NCBI GenBank assembly: GCA_016508695.1
Contig: VNKQ01000010.1
Span: forward strand, 1,736,001-1,800,000
Length of the DNA stretch: 64,000 bases
Reading direction: 5' to 3'
Source of the DNA: Hyphodiscus hymeniophilus
Lineage: Eukaryota; Ascomycota; Leotiomycetes; Helotiales; Hyphodiscaceae
Part shown: positions 20,813-33,074 of the stretch, piece by piece
Numbering within the stretch: the first letter of the stretch is position 1
Layout of the letters: each line of letters opens with the position of its first letter
Program-made: the position numbers and the translations under genes
Notes under the pieces: generated by a model
Told to the model about the DNA's origin: nothing
What the model saw: the letters and a program-made list of their open reading frames with translations, nothing else
Databases searched by the model: none

Positions 20813-23800
20813 ATGCTTTTCGCGGTTATCGTCTATTTGTTTGCAATTTTCACGAGAATCGATGCACAAGCTCCTTGCGCTCTCGTCGCACCACCTGCCA
20901 ACATTGCTCTTGGCACTAGTCAAGCCTGCTGTGCATATGTCACACCAACTGATACAGGGACGTCATGCCGTCAACTGGAACGACTTCATGGCCTCAGTCT
21001 CGCACAATTAGGTGCTTTGAACCCATCACTCGGAGTTGCCGGGGCAGTTCTCAATGAAGCCGGTTGTACCCTAGCTCTGGACGCATTAATTACTGCGTCA
21101 TCCATAAGTATTGGACTCGTACCTTTCCCGGCGTATGTGCTTCACTGCTGCCTCAAAGACTATATTCTAATCGGATTCTAGATTTTGTGTCCAATTCTCG
21201 CTACCAGCCGCACCGGTTCAACCAAGTATTGCTTCATCCTGTGTTACTATAACAAATGAAGGGTGTGTGAGTGGCGACTTGTTGTCCTTGCAAGCGATTG
21301 AAAGTGGAGGACTCGTCCAAAGTTTCACCTCTGGGACAGCAATCAGCTCAGTAGGCGGATGTGCTGCAGCTTGCGGTACATCCTTCATAACACTTCTTCC
21401 TGGGACATGTATCTGTACGAACACAGTAGCCGGAACGAACAGCGTATCGAACGTTCTCAACGATTTGTTCCTTTTGAACCCAGCCGCAATCCTTCAAACG
21501 GCCGCAAACCTGTGTACCAATATATGCTTATCTGGAGCTCAGACACCGGACAACTCTTGCGGTGGTCTGGATGCTGAGATCGTTGTTGTGGCCAATGTTT
21601 TGACTCTTCTCTACCCTACGTTGGCCAACATTTATGCGGTCTCGACAAATACCGCAGCATCATGCAGACCGTCATCTACGCGCCTTGTGTCGACGACTGC
21701 TAGGCCTAGTTCGAGGGCTGTCACTGTCAGTACATTAAAGTCCTCCCAGGCGGCGAGTGTTCGTTCGACAACCTTAGCAAGCCTCTCTGCTTCAAAGATT
21801 TCCAGCATCGTGCAACCAACTGTTTCTGCATCAGCTTCGAATTCAGCACGGTCGAGCGCTCGTATTTCATCGATTCCGCTAAGCTCTCAGAGGAGCTTGG
21901 TCTCTTCTCGGGTCGTTGCCACTTCAGTACGGACATCAAGTCCATCAGCGTCGGCCTCATGTGCTCCGTATATCAACCAGGGATGTTTTGTAGCCGGGGA
22001 TTCCTTGACAAGAGGCCCCTTCTTGCTTGAAGGCCTCACGAGTATTCTTGCTGGATTAGGCGTGGCTGTCTCTGGACCAAATGCGGGAGCAGGATCCCCT
22101 GAAGCTTGTTTTGCTACCTGCGGGAGCAACGAGTTTTTCTTGACTCCCACGGGCTGTCTCTGTATATCATTGTTGACTACTGGCGAGCTCAACACGATAC
22201 TGGGAGTTAACGCTGCTTTTGGCAGCCTTGCCGGTCTATGTGCGTCAGCTTGTATCTTGGATGCTACATATAATTGTGGCATAGCCTCCGCAGCTGTGAA
22301 CTTGAACCTCCTAGGTACGGGTATCACTCTCAACTTTGGAAACTCTCCGCTCGGGAATCTTTACACGACAAACCCAGCGTGCCCACCAGTTGTCTCCAGC
22401 AGTAGAGTAGTGAGCAGCACCAGGCTCTTGACAAGTTCGGTATCAACATCATCTGCGGTCAGCTCTTTGCAAAGAAGTTCATCGGTAGTCGTCTCGTCCG
22501 GGGTCAGCTCTGGGGTCACACCCGCATCGTCATTTGCGCCTTCTCTGTCCAACTCCAAGAGTTCTTCGTCAGCGCTCTCGAGTGGCAGCTCTCAAGCCCC
22601 GTCAGTTCAGTCTTCGCAGCATAGTTCTTCTACCACCAGTGGCTCTTCATCAGCGGTTTCCAGCAGTGGCGCATCGAGTTCTCAGACATCTATTTCGTCG
22701 AGTGTAAGTTCGTATTCTAGCTCAAAATCCTCAGGATCGGCAACATCGTTAAGCACATCTATATCTCAATCCAATGGTCCCTCATTTGTACCGTCTTCAA
22801 GCGGTAGCGCCTCGAGGTCGACTACTGTACCGTCTTCAAGTGGTAGCTCCTCAAGACCAAGTTCAATGCAGTCAAGCTCTTTTAGCTCCGGAGTTTTGTC
22901 ATCTGTACTGTCTTCAGGCGGTAGCGCCTCGCGATCGACTTCTGTACCGTCTTCCAGTGGTAGCGCCTCAAGACCAACTTCAATGCAGTCAAGCTCTTTC
23001 AGTTCTGGAGGTTTGTCATCCGTACTGTCTTCAGGCGGTAGCGTCTCCAGATCGACTTCATTGCAGTCAAGCTCTTTTAGCTCCAGACGTCCTTCATCTG
23101 TACCGTCTTCAAGTGGTAGCTCCTCACGACCAAGTTCAATGCAGTCGAGGTCTCAGAGCTCCGGGGGTTCCTCATTTGTACCGTCTTCAAGTACGAGCTC
23201 ATCAAAGTTAACTTTATTGCAGTCAAGCTCTGTCAGCTCCTCAGGCTCCTCAAAGAGCTTGACCCTATCTTCGTCGAACCCAAGGCAATCGGCCCCCGTT
23301 CTAAATTGCTTCACTATTGAAGTCATCGAAGGGGGTGTCGTTCAGTACCTGGCGTCGCAACCGCTCGCATCCAAGATGCGGAAAAGACAGTCCGTCGACC
23401 TTACGGTGAATGAAATGGGTTTCGTTGCGACACCAACACAGGGAACAGTTTTCAACCTCGTGACTATCAACGGTGTACAGGATCTCTCCTATACTTTGGT
23501 GGATGGTTCTGGCAATACTTTGGTACTGTTCGCAGCAGAAGACAACCCGCCAGCGCCTACAGAGCCACTTCTCTTCGCCACGCTGGCAGAAATAGACAGC
23601 GCTGCGGATGCCTCTCTGGTTGTTGTTCAGCTCAACAGTGACAATACATTATCCATTTCTATCCCGAGTCAACCTAGAAAGCAACTCTACGACTGTTCGA
23701 CTGCGGATGTTCTTGGCCTAGGTCCTTTCTTGTATCTGTTCAGACCAGCGGAATCCTTTGGCTGCACTCCTGTGACTCTTCAGATCGGTCCTAAGGGAGC

Positions 23801-25711
23801 TTGCCCATGGTCATCGGCGATCTCAGGATCCACATCGAAGACTTCTACAGCACTTTCAGCATTTACCGGTTCTGTAAGTGGAGGAATCTCTTCATCCACT
23901 GATTCAGTCCAATCTTCCCCAATGATCACTGCTACCAGATCAACAGTCCCATACACTAGCAGAACAAAGTCATCTTTCACACAGACTCAAACCGTCGATC
24001 CATGTACCTTCGTCGCTTGTTACAGTGCCTCAGGTCCTGGCGGGGTTCCAGCTCTGCAAGGGCCCACCCTGACAGACCCCCAAATGACCCTCGAAGAGTG
24101 TACTCATTTCTGCTCCGAGTATATGTATTACGGTCTCGTTGGTGGGGATACTTGCACCTGTGGTCAAGAATTGGAGCCTTTCAGTCGACGTCTACGCCCT
24201 AGAGTATGCGACATTCCTTGCGGTGGAAAGAATATCGAACTTTGTGGTGGCATTGACGCAATGGATCGTAAGTTACACTTCCCGGAAAAAAAAAGAACCG
24301 ATTCTAATGTGATGTAGTCTACGTATGCCCCATGCAATCGACTTCGATGATGAGAACATCTACTATCAGTCGACAAGATTCAAGTGGGGTGGCTTCAGTT
24401 TCCATTGGCACACTTCGTTCCAAAACCTTCACATATTCTCCGCCATCCTTTGCGAGTTCAATGCCGCTCATAACTGGATCATCGTCACTTTATGATCCCG
24501 GAACCAGTGCAACACAAACTGGAGGAGGCGTTGTGACTACAACCATGCCCATGGACCCTAGCACCACACCTCATCTCACAACCTCGGCACCACTGTGGAC
24601 AACGTCGACTATTTGTACGACCGTCACACGTACCATTACTAGCTGTGACCCATGGGATAAAGGATGCAAGACTGGACATGTTACTACGGAGACTATTTCG
24701 TTGACAACGACTGTTTGCCCAGTTACAGATCCTCCGGAGTATACTACTTCCACCGTATATGTGACAACGGTGTATACGGTAACCAAATGCCCGCCATCGG
24801 TGACAAATTGTCCAGTCGGCCACGTGACTACTGAGACAGTCTCTTCCTACACTACTGTTTGTCCCGTGGAGGCAGAACAAACCGGATATGGGGGAGGGAG
24901 TGACGAAGGTGGGGAGCCATACCAACCACCATCTGGCGATCAAGGAGGCAGCAGCGGATCTTATGGTTCACCGGCAGAAGGATCCTACCCGCAAGGTCCT
25001 CCATCTCCATATGGCAATGCTCCTGCTCCTCCGTCGGGAGGAGATGTGAGCCCACAAGGTCCCTCGCCCGCGGACAATAGTGCTAGTTCACCACCATCTT
25101 CAGACAATGAAGCTGGTGGTATTTCGAGTCCACAGGGCCCAGCTGAGGGCGGTAGCAATAACCAAAGCCCACCTTCCCCATCAGGCAACCAGCCAGGGGG
25201 CGAGCCTAGCCCACAAGGCGCATCTGCGGGCGGAAATAATCCAGCCCCTCCCAGTGTTAATGGAGACCAACAGGTCAATAACGGAGCTGCAGGAAACCCA
25301 CCAGCGGCACCCGGGGCTGCTCAATCTGGCTCACCAGCAGCAAACCCAGCCCCGCCGGCTTCCCAAGCAGGTGCCGCGGGTCAGCAAAATGATGGCGTTG
25401 CTGCACCGGAGACCGGAGGAGCAATTGGCCAAGCACCCGGAGTCGCTGCTGGCCCAGCTGGTGCGCAGAACGGTGGCACAGCTGCTTCAACGGCAGCCGG
25501 AGTCTCTGTTACAACGACCCCAAGCCAAGGAGGTGCAAACGCAGCAGCTGGAGGCGCATCTGGTTCTCAATCGCAAGGCTCCAATGGTGGAACTGCCTCG
25601 TCGCCCTCTACGACACCGTTCCAACAGACTGCTGGAGCAAGCGAGATCATTGATCGGATGTGGATTGTCGGGTTGATGTTAGGGTTGTTCTCTGTAGCGC
25701 TGCTGTTTTAA
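20813..25711 (+). CDS. Large modular GPI cell-wall protein: LysM-like, WSC, DUF7908-like
   Basis: Three exons: 20813-21132, 21182-24267 and 24318-25711, 1,599 aa, all phases consistent (GTATGT/CTAG and GTAAGT/GTAG introns). Residues 1-19 are a signal peptide. A LysM-like module follows (SCRQLERLHGLSLAQLGALN), then two related Cys-rich WSC-like modules, one starting near residue 125 (CVTITNEGCVSGDLL) and one near 366 (CAPYINQGCFVAGDSL). A Ser-rich stalk at about 510-810 contains the minisatellite. A DUF7908-like globular domain lies at about 813-970 and a canonical WSC domain at about 1047-1145. Next come Thr-rich TTTVCPV motifs and a Pro/Gly/Ala/Ser-rich region. The C-terminus is a GPI signal (IIDRMWIVGLMLGLFSVALL). 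This suggests a wall-bound, glycan-binding adhesin. Domain names are from resemblance; the combination is unusual. Confidence 0.88.
22788..23255 (+). repeat. In-frame 39/78-bp coding minisatellite
   Basis: The string GTACCGTCTTC (or GTACTGTCTTC) recurs at 22788, 22827, 22905, 22944, 23022, 23100 and 23178. Spacings are 39, 78, 39, 78, 78 and 78 nt, all multiples of 39 nt (13 codons). Units encode SSSGSASRSTSVP-like and longer Ser-rich blocks with SMQSSSFSSGG. Two near-copies of a 117-bp higher-order unit (39+78) lie at 22788-22904 and 22905-23021. Confidence 0.9.
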
Positions 25712-26608
25712 ACATAAGAATGTGAGGGAAGATATCCATCGTGGGGAGGTAAATTGGATCAGAGTTGCTGTTTTCACTTCTAACCCGCAACGGTGGCGTC
25801 GGGTAGCTTTGCTGTTGTACTTGTAGTGCTTTTTGGTTGGTTCTACTGCATGTCGAAGTTATTGAATTTTAGTCAACATTTTAGAAACAATTAATAAACT
25901 GGTTTATCTCGTTAATTACTCCTACTGAATGTGTGAATCGATTAGGCCTTTAAAAATTTGAAATCTCAACTCTCTGTATCCTTTCGTCCAAACGGGATGC
26001 TTCAACTGCGGCTGGAACTGCACATGGCCTGCCCTCAACCCGTCAGGTATGTTGGCAGCAGATCCACACGCAGCAAGATGCCGAGAAATGTTGTTCACTG
26101 TATGACTCCAGATCCATTTGGACTCCTGGAATTTTGTTCTGCTTTCGCCAGTATGTGACTACGGAGGTAAATGTCGCCCACACGCCAGGTGTCTAGCAGC
26201 GAAGGCTCAATGGCCGTAGTGCATGCCGAGGAAAGCAAGAACCAGGCATACCACCAACGCGACTCCGGACACCGCTCGATCATTGGCGTGGATAATGGTC
26301 GTCCAAAGTTTGTGCAACGATCTCTCATACTGTTGTAGTGAGCATTCGTGATATGGATTGGAGGTGCTGGGCATTTTAGGGCCGTTGAAATTACCCGTCC
26401 CAATGCTCTGGTAAAGTCTTGACAAGCGCAGAAATTGTGGAAGCTGTCACATGTGAAGATGTATGTGAAGATGTGCAAACCACAGCTATGATGTTAATGG
26501 TATCTTTGTGCTACAACTTCCCAGCCGCCTCAACTGCCAATCCCGATACAGTATGTTGTGAACGTGGGCGAGTCGCAAGTAGAAACTACAGATATCTGGC
26601 ATCTTATC
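25712..26608. other. Convergent 3' flanks, no gene
   Basis: This region lies between the end of the wall-protein gene and the end of the minus-strand sugar transporter. Open frames (for example minus 26478-26095) lack family features. AT-rich patches near 25,860-25,960 fit 3' untranslated sequence. Confidence 0.5.
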
Positions 26609-28221
26609 CTATACCTTCTCGATATTCTCCAACTCATGAGTCTCAACACCGGCCTCAATCTTCCCGGCTCGTCTATCAACATCAACCTCGAGCGGCGGCT
26701 CCCATTTACTACCTGGGACAAGGATCGGTGAGTTGGTAAAGAGGTCATCCATCGCTTCCAGTGTAACACCCTTGGTCTCTGGCAGGAAGAAGTAGAAGAA
26801 TAGGGCATTCGTAACATCGCAGACAATGAAGAGGATATAATATCTCCATCCAATTGCCGCCAAAGCGACGGGAGTCACCTGTCCAATCATAGTGTTGAAC
26901 GCGAACGCCACCATCGTTGCAAGTGAAACGCCCTTGACACGGGTTGCGGTGTTAAAGATTTCGGCCGGAATAATCCACGACATGGTGCCCGAGGCACAGA
27001 AGCAGAAGTTGAAGACCCATGTGCTCGCAACGATGAACGCCCAGTGAGCAGCGTTATTGTCGTTGTCTGGTGGATATACTGCGAGAAGAGCAGCGCCAAT
27101 GATGAAAGCCACAGCACAAGCTAGATTGCCTCCGATCTGAAGTGGCCGGCGACCAACACGATCGATCAAGAAGAAGAAGATGAATTGTGCAACTTCGCCG
27201 AGGATAGAGTTGATACCCTGATATAGAAGCGTTTTCTGGGAAGAGATGCCGATTTGTGCGAAGATCGCTGGAGAGAAGTACTGGATAGCGCTCACACCAG
27301 TCATTTGTGTGGAAGCCTGGCAAGCGCAAGCAATGACTATCCGACGGATGTTGGATTTGTTCTTGAATAGTTCCATATAAGTCTTGGCGGCGTGTTCATG
27401 CTCGTCCGCAATTTGGGCTCGTATGATATCGTACTCGGCTTGGACGTAAGGGTCGTGAATGTCACCATTCGAATGCAATTTGGCGAGTGTAGCTAAACCC
27501 TCCTCGTAACGGTTATGATCGATCAACCATCTTGGAGACTCGGGGAAGAGATAGACGCATGACAAAAGCCCTACGGCAGGGACCATTTGCAATGCAAGTC
27601 TGGTACCTAATCAATGAAGAACCTCAAAAGCCTGGTAGATAGACTTACGGAATCCTCCATTGAGCAGAGTCACCCGTGTTTTCCCATCTTGTAAAACATC
27701 CATAGCCAATCCAACTGGCTGCGAGAGAACCAATACCGAGCATGGTCTGTTGCAAAGAAGTGACAATACCTCTGATGGAGGCATGAGAAATCTCAGCCTG
27801 GAATTGAGGCACGATCTCGACGAGGATTCCGATTCCGAAACCAGCGAATAGGCGGCCGACGTAAAGCATGGGAATCGCTTCAGCAGCTGTCTGTAAGATG
27901 CCACCGATTATGAATAAGCCAGAACCAAGGGCAAGAGTTCCTCGTCTTCCCAAGGGGTCACAGTATCCTGCACCCCAAGCGCCGAAGAAACCACCTATGT
28001 CCCATCAGTGTATTATCATGAAAGGAACAGGTATGTGACGTACCACCTGTGAATAGGGCTACCGTGGTGCCACTCTTGGTTGCACCGTCATCCTTGAGGA
28101 ATTTGCTGATGAATGAATCAGAGGCAATGACTGAAGCAATGACTCCTAGATCATATCCATAAAGAAAAGATCCAAACGCCACGAACACTGCCACGAGAAA
28201 CTGGTAGATCTTGGGCCTCAT
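26609..28221 (-). CDS. MFS sugar (hexose-type) transporter
   Basis: Three exons: 28221-28044, 27994-27649 and 27599-26609, 504 aa. The second junction uses the CAG inside GGTACCAG, which restores WRIPLALQMVPAVGLL, the usual sugar-porter sequence. Family signatures are present: GYDLGVIASV in TM1, DPLGRRGTLALG (the D-x-x-G-R-R loop), PESPRWLIDH after TM6, DRVGRRPLQIGGN after TM8 and PETKG at the end of TM12. Twelve membrane helices can be counted. The protein is a plasma-membrane proton-coupled or facilitative sugar carrier of the SP family; the exact sugar cannot be told. The upstream region has a TATA box and CreA-type sites, so glucose repression is plausible. Confidence 0.93.
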
Positions 28222-29156
28222 AATTGCGATTCAGACAACAAAGTTCCAAGGCGTGGCGTAACTAGAAGCGTCTTGGCTACACACTCCCCATGGGGAAATG
28301 AACCATATTTATAAGCTCTGGAGTTGGAGTGTTGCGAAAAGGAGACTGTAATGCCCGAGCAACAACGGGAAGCATTGGGACCTGCCATTGGTGCGTGTAT
28401 AACCCCCACTTTGGTGTTCTAACAATGAGAACGCTAGATCTTGAATATGGAGGTAGAACCCAAAGGTTTTGACAGATCAGGAGGATGGGGATCCGGGGAA
28501 AGTCAAGTGATTGGGGCGCATAAATATGCACTATCACGACCTGCATCCAATCCAAAGCTAAAAGTAGGAAGGATCCTTCCTTCTCACAATCCGAGTTCCG
28601 AGTTTTGATTTGACTGGGGTATTTCCTCATTCTTTCCATATTCATGGTCTCATAAAGAGTTGGCTACTAGGCGCTCTTCTGTGAACTTGAAAGTTGGGGC
28701 TACAGGACCTGGAATAGAAGTGAGAAAGAGCATTTATCTCTCAAATCATTTCCGCGTCAGATTTATAGGCTGGGTGGTCTGCAGTCCATTCGAGACAACC
28801 ATGGTTTTTAATCAAGGGGGTTTCAATACAAGAACCGGCGAGTCGTAGAGTACGTTTGATGCACGGATTCAGGAAGATTCAGAGACAGAGCCTCAAAGTA
28901 TCAAACATGAGATACTGTAGACAAAATGAATATTTCAATGAGATACTTAAGAACACCACTTGAGTGTGTAGATATTATGCTGTTAGTAAGTCGAAGGTCG
29001 AAGAAAGGGCGGGGTGACCATCGGCAAACCCCCTTTTATTTTCCCGGGGTCTAGTCCCAATGAAGCACGCTAAGATAGTCGATAAACTTGCATCGAAAAG
29101 AAAAATATGTACAACTGGAATCAGTCCACTCTCTCCGTTCAATTTCGAGAAGAAAG
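28222..29156. promoter_or_regulatory. Divergent promoter: sugar transporter and Sas10
   Basis: On the transporter side a minus-strand TATAAA lies at 28313-28308, about 87 nt upstream of its ATG. A perfect 12-bp palindrome, TCCCCATGGGGA, sits at 28285-28296. SYGGRG (CreA/Mig1-type) matches are CTGGAG 28318-28323, CCGGGG 28493-28498 and CTGGGG 28614-28619. Sites are assigned by consensus only. Confidence 0.5.
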
Positions 29157-31038
29157 ATGGCCAAAAAGCGCAAAGCTCCCACTCAGTCCGCCACAGCAGA
29201 GGACCGTAATGGTTTCGAAGAACGAGGTGGTAAACTCGGTCCAATCGCTTCCTTCGAGGACGTCGCAGATTCAGAAGATGAATTTCATATACAGAGGGAC
29301 AAAGTGCTTTTAGATGAAGCCCCTGATGCCAAAAGAAGGCGGAAATGGGCCGAGGAAGGTTTGCTATATCTGTTTCTTAGTTTGCAGTGGCAATTGCTAA
29401 CCCTCGTCAGATGCCGAACTCGAACCCTCTGACGAAGAAGTTCTGGGATATTCATCCGCGGAGGAGGAAGATGAAGAGGATCCCGTCCCTTCGAAAGGTG
29501 CGCGAATAAAGCAGTACTCTGAAGATGAAGACGCCGAACCAGAAGAAGAGGAAGAAGGATGGGGCGCCTCTCGGAAAGATTACTACAATGCGGACGTTAT
29601 TGAGACAGAGATCGATGCCAAGGAGGAAGAAGAAGAAGCTCGTCATCTACAGCAGCGAAAATTACAGAAGATGTCAGAGGCAGACTTTGGATTTGATGAG
29701 AATGATTGGCTAGATACTACAAATCAGGATGAGGATGATGGGGATGTGGTGACGGAGGTGTTGAAGGATGTCGAAATCACGCCAGATATGGGACCAGAAG
29801 AACGGTTGAGAGTAATGCAGACACGGTATCCGGAGTTTGAGTTCCTGGCGAATGAGTTTTTAAACTTGCAACCTGTGTTGGTGGAGCTACAATCGCAGAT
29901 GGACAGTGAAAGCGCCGGAAAGGAGACGATTGCCAAGTGCAGGGCCCTCGCAGCATATCTTGCGACGCTCAGCATGTATTTTGCACTACTCACTTCCCCA
30001 TCAAGGAACTCCGACACGCACAAGACTCTTGAGCCGGCCGAACTCAGAGATCACCCTATTATGGACAGTCTGCTGCAATGCCGTTCTCTATGGACGAAAG
30101 CAAAAGAAATCAAGACTGTGGTGGCTGCGTCTGTGGAATCCGACGTTTCCGACGATGAATCATTGGCGGATCAAGGAGAAGCTCTACATACAAGTGGTCT
30201 GGAGAACGGCTCTAGCGACAAGGAGAATAAATCAACATCCCGTGCATCTCGTCTCGCCACAGCGTCAGCATCTATCGACGATCTATCGACCCTGCTTCCG
30301 TCCAAACGCCACAAACCCTCAAAGGCCCCAAGCAAGCCGATCGCTGCATATGACTCTGAAGATTCGGATTTCGGTGAAGCAGATACCCTATCCTCGAAAG
30401 CCGCAATTGAAAAAGCGGCGAAGAAGAAATCACTTCGTTTCTACACGAGTCAAATCACGCAGAAGAGTAACAAGCGTGCAGGAGCAGGTCGCGATGCAGG
30501 CGGTGATGAAGATCTACCTTACCGCGAACGATTTAGGGACAGACAAGCGAGACTGAATGCAGAAGCCGAGGCGCGGGGCAAGAAATTGGATTCCTACGGC
30601 AGAGGTGGTGCGCCGTTGGGCGAAGATGGATCGGATGACGAAGGACAGGGTAGGGTCGCAGAGCAGGTGAGGGGCGAGGAGGACGATTATTATGACATGG
30701 TCGCGCAGACGTCCAAGAATCGGAAGAAGGAGAAATCTGATAAGGCCGAGATGATGAAGCAGGCTAAGGCTGCTGACGGATTGCTTCGTGTGGTGGAAGA
30801 ATATGGCGGGGACGGCAAGCGTGCGATTGGATATGTGATTGAGAAGAACAAGGGGTTGGCGCCAAAGCGGAAGAAAGAAGTAAGGAATCCGAGAGTGAAG
30901 AAGAGGATGAAGTATGAGGAGAAGAAGAGAAAGTTGGCGAGTACGAGAGCTGTGTACAAGGGTGGCGAGGAGAGAGGAGGATATGGTGGAGAGAAGACGG
31001 GTATCAAGACTGGGCTGGTCAAGAGTGTCAAGCTGTAG
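29157..31038 (+). CDS. sas10: SSU processome protein Sas10/Utp3
   Basis: Two exons: 29157-29358 and 29411-31038, 609 aa. The 52-bp intron starts with the atypical GTTTGC and ends GTCAG. The N-terminus is MAKKRKAPTQSATAEDRNGF. A long acidic region follows, with EGWGASRKDYYNADVIETE, typical of Sas10. The Sas10/Utp3/C1D core starts near RLRVMQTRYPEFEFLANEFL. The C-terminal Sas10 domain carries RAIGYVIEKNKGLAPKRKKE, VRNPRVKKRMKYEEKKRKLA and ends TGLVKSVKL, a strong family fingerprint. The protein acts in the nucleolus with U3 snoRNP in 18S rRNA maturation. It ends 154 bp before the permease terminus on the opposite strand. Confidence 0.96.
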
Positions 31039-31191
31039 TGTCATCATCCTGCTCTGCGGAAGTCATACATCGCTTGTTGAGGTTCATGAATGAAGACTGT
31101 GCCAATGAGTCTTTGAACTGTCCTGTTAATATGATGAGGCGAGTATATCCCCCAGTTTTGATCTATTCTACAAATCTTCAACCCCGTCCTA

Positions 31192-33074
31192 TTATATCCT
31201 CTCTTCTAGCACAGGATGACCAGCAGAATCCCTTAGGACCCTATCCATGGCACTGTTATCCTTCGGTAGAGTCAGGTTCAAAAAGACACCAATAACAGCC
31301 GCAATAATAAACGGCGTCTCCACAATCAAGTTGAGTCCCTGTTCGAAGCCCTGAAGATGGACATTGGATCCACTGTATGCCAAGATCTGAGAGAACCAGG
31401 AGGGTTGTACGATATCGATGAACCCGATGCCAAGGGATGCGGTGAGGATAAAGCGATTGCGCCGAGTCCATGCAATGAGACCGAGAACGCGGATCCCAGC
31501 TACGGCAATGGTGGAGTAGAGGAATACTTGCATGCCGCCGAGGACGGATGGAGGCTGAAGAACATTAGCCAACGCTGAAATAGGAAGTAGGAGGTGACTA
31601 TACCATCGATCCAAACACTGCACCGAATTTCCCAAATATTCCCATCAGTATCAGGAACCCACTCGCACACCAACCAGCTCTACGGCTCGCGCAGCCGGTC
31701 AAAGAAATGACACCGTTGTTTCCAGCTTGGGAGACCATCGGCAGACCAGTTCCAAAGGCTGAGATCAGTGACCCAAGTCCATCACATAGAATACCTCCTT
31801 GGATCCGACTATTGAATTGTGTACCTTCGATATCCACATTTGAGATCTCTGCTGTTGCAAGGATGTCGGGCATGCAGCTGACGGCCTCGCAAATGAACAT
31901 GATGAGTAGTGGCAAGATGAGAGCGCCATCAACCGAGAGCTTGAAAGTGTGCACCCAGAGAAACGTGATCGTGGGGGCAGCTTCGATGTTGGTTCTGGAC
32001 CAGTAGCCAGTCGCTCCAGAGATAGCACAGCCGACTGCGAGGCCGAAGATGATGGATGCGGATTTCATGAGTGGGGAGCCGAATTGCTCGACGATGATAA
32101 CCGTGACGAAAACTGAGAAGCCCAGACCGATCAATTTCGGATCTCCCCTTGGTTTCGTAAGCAATTGTAATCATATAAAGGAGGAATGACCGACCATGCA
32201 AGAGGCTTCGGCGCATCTATGTTTGGACACAAAGCATAGAATCCTGTCCCGCCGTTACAGTTGCTGCTTCCACCCCAGTTCTGCATCCCATTGTTGATCA
32301 AGTATACACCGACAAGCAACAAGAGTGAGCCAGTGACAATCTTCGGGAATATCTTATTCAAGCTCTTAGGAGGAACCATCGACATGGCAATTTGGATCCA
32401 GACGGTGCAAAGCATAGACCCAAGAATGGCACCCCATGCATGAGGACATGGAAGTGGTGTCCCATCAGCGGCGGTAGGACAGGTTCCATTTGCGTATCTC
32501 ATGGAAGTGTAGTTAAAGGCGATGGGAAGTATATCGAAGGTTGGACCAACCACCGAGAGCAGACCTGTCCCAATGAAGAAAGGGGTTTGGGCAATATGGA
32601 CTCTAGTGACTTGAAGGGCTGTTGCGATTCCCGTCGTGATGAAAGCTGCCGACACGAGATATTGAGTAATAGTGGCATCGAAATTGAATGCACCTCCAGC
32701 GATGGCCAACGGTGGGGAGACGATGGATCCAATCATTGTCAAGGCGTGTTGGAGACCGAGGAGAAGGGTCAAGAGAATTGGGATCTCATCATTCAGACCG
32801 TAGAATGGTGCTTCGTAGTCCTTGTACTTGCGATTAAGGGGCCATATGTTTGGAGTGATCAGGTAGAGGTAGTCCTGTCGAAAATTAATATGTTACTGGA
32901 GGCTTGGGACGAATTTTGTACATAGTCACCAATCCATCCTTCGCGGCTTGTAAAGTAATGTTTCAAGTATTGAAAGTTGTCTCTCTTGGGGACATTGCTC
33001 CCTTCATGAGAGGAGGAAGTATCCACGACATCTTGGTCCTGACCGAGCTTTTCAGCACTTCCTGGAGTGTCCAT
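31192..33074 (-). CDS. NCS2/NAT nucleobase (uric acid-xanthine type) permease
   Basis: Four exons: 33074-32922, 32874-32195, 32147-31604 and 31554-31192, 579 aa, all phases consistent. Intron 2 (47 bp) uses a GTCGGT donor and gives LAWGDPKLIGLGF. Exon 4 is placed by CTTCAG and gives SMPPSVLGGMQVFLYS. The layout matches fungal UapA/UapC-like carriers, with GLQHALTMIGSIVSPPLAIA in TM1 (the conserved QH) and about 14 membrane helices. The NAT signature region reads SQAGNNGVISLTGCASRRAG. Its first position is Gly where the family pattern has Gln, Glu or Pro, so specificity may differ from UapA. It shares a 540-bp divergent promoter with an amidohydrolase. Probable role: plasma-membrane proton symport of a purine or related base. 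Confidence 0.92.

Noticed and set aside
22774..23211. 145-codon alternative frame rich in YRLQVVAP repeats
   Set aside because: It is a shadow of the in-frame minisatellite of the wall protein; any frame across a 39-nt repeat stays open.
26095..26478. 127-codon minus-strand frame after the wall-protein gene
   Set aside because: No recognisable domain. It overlaps other frames and lies in the 3' flank of two convergent genes.
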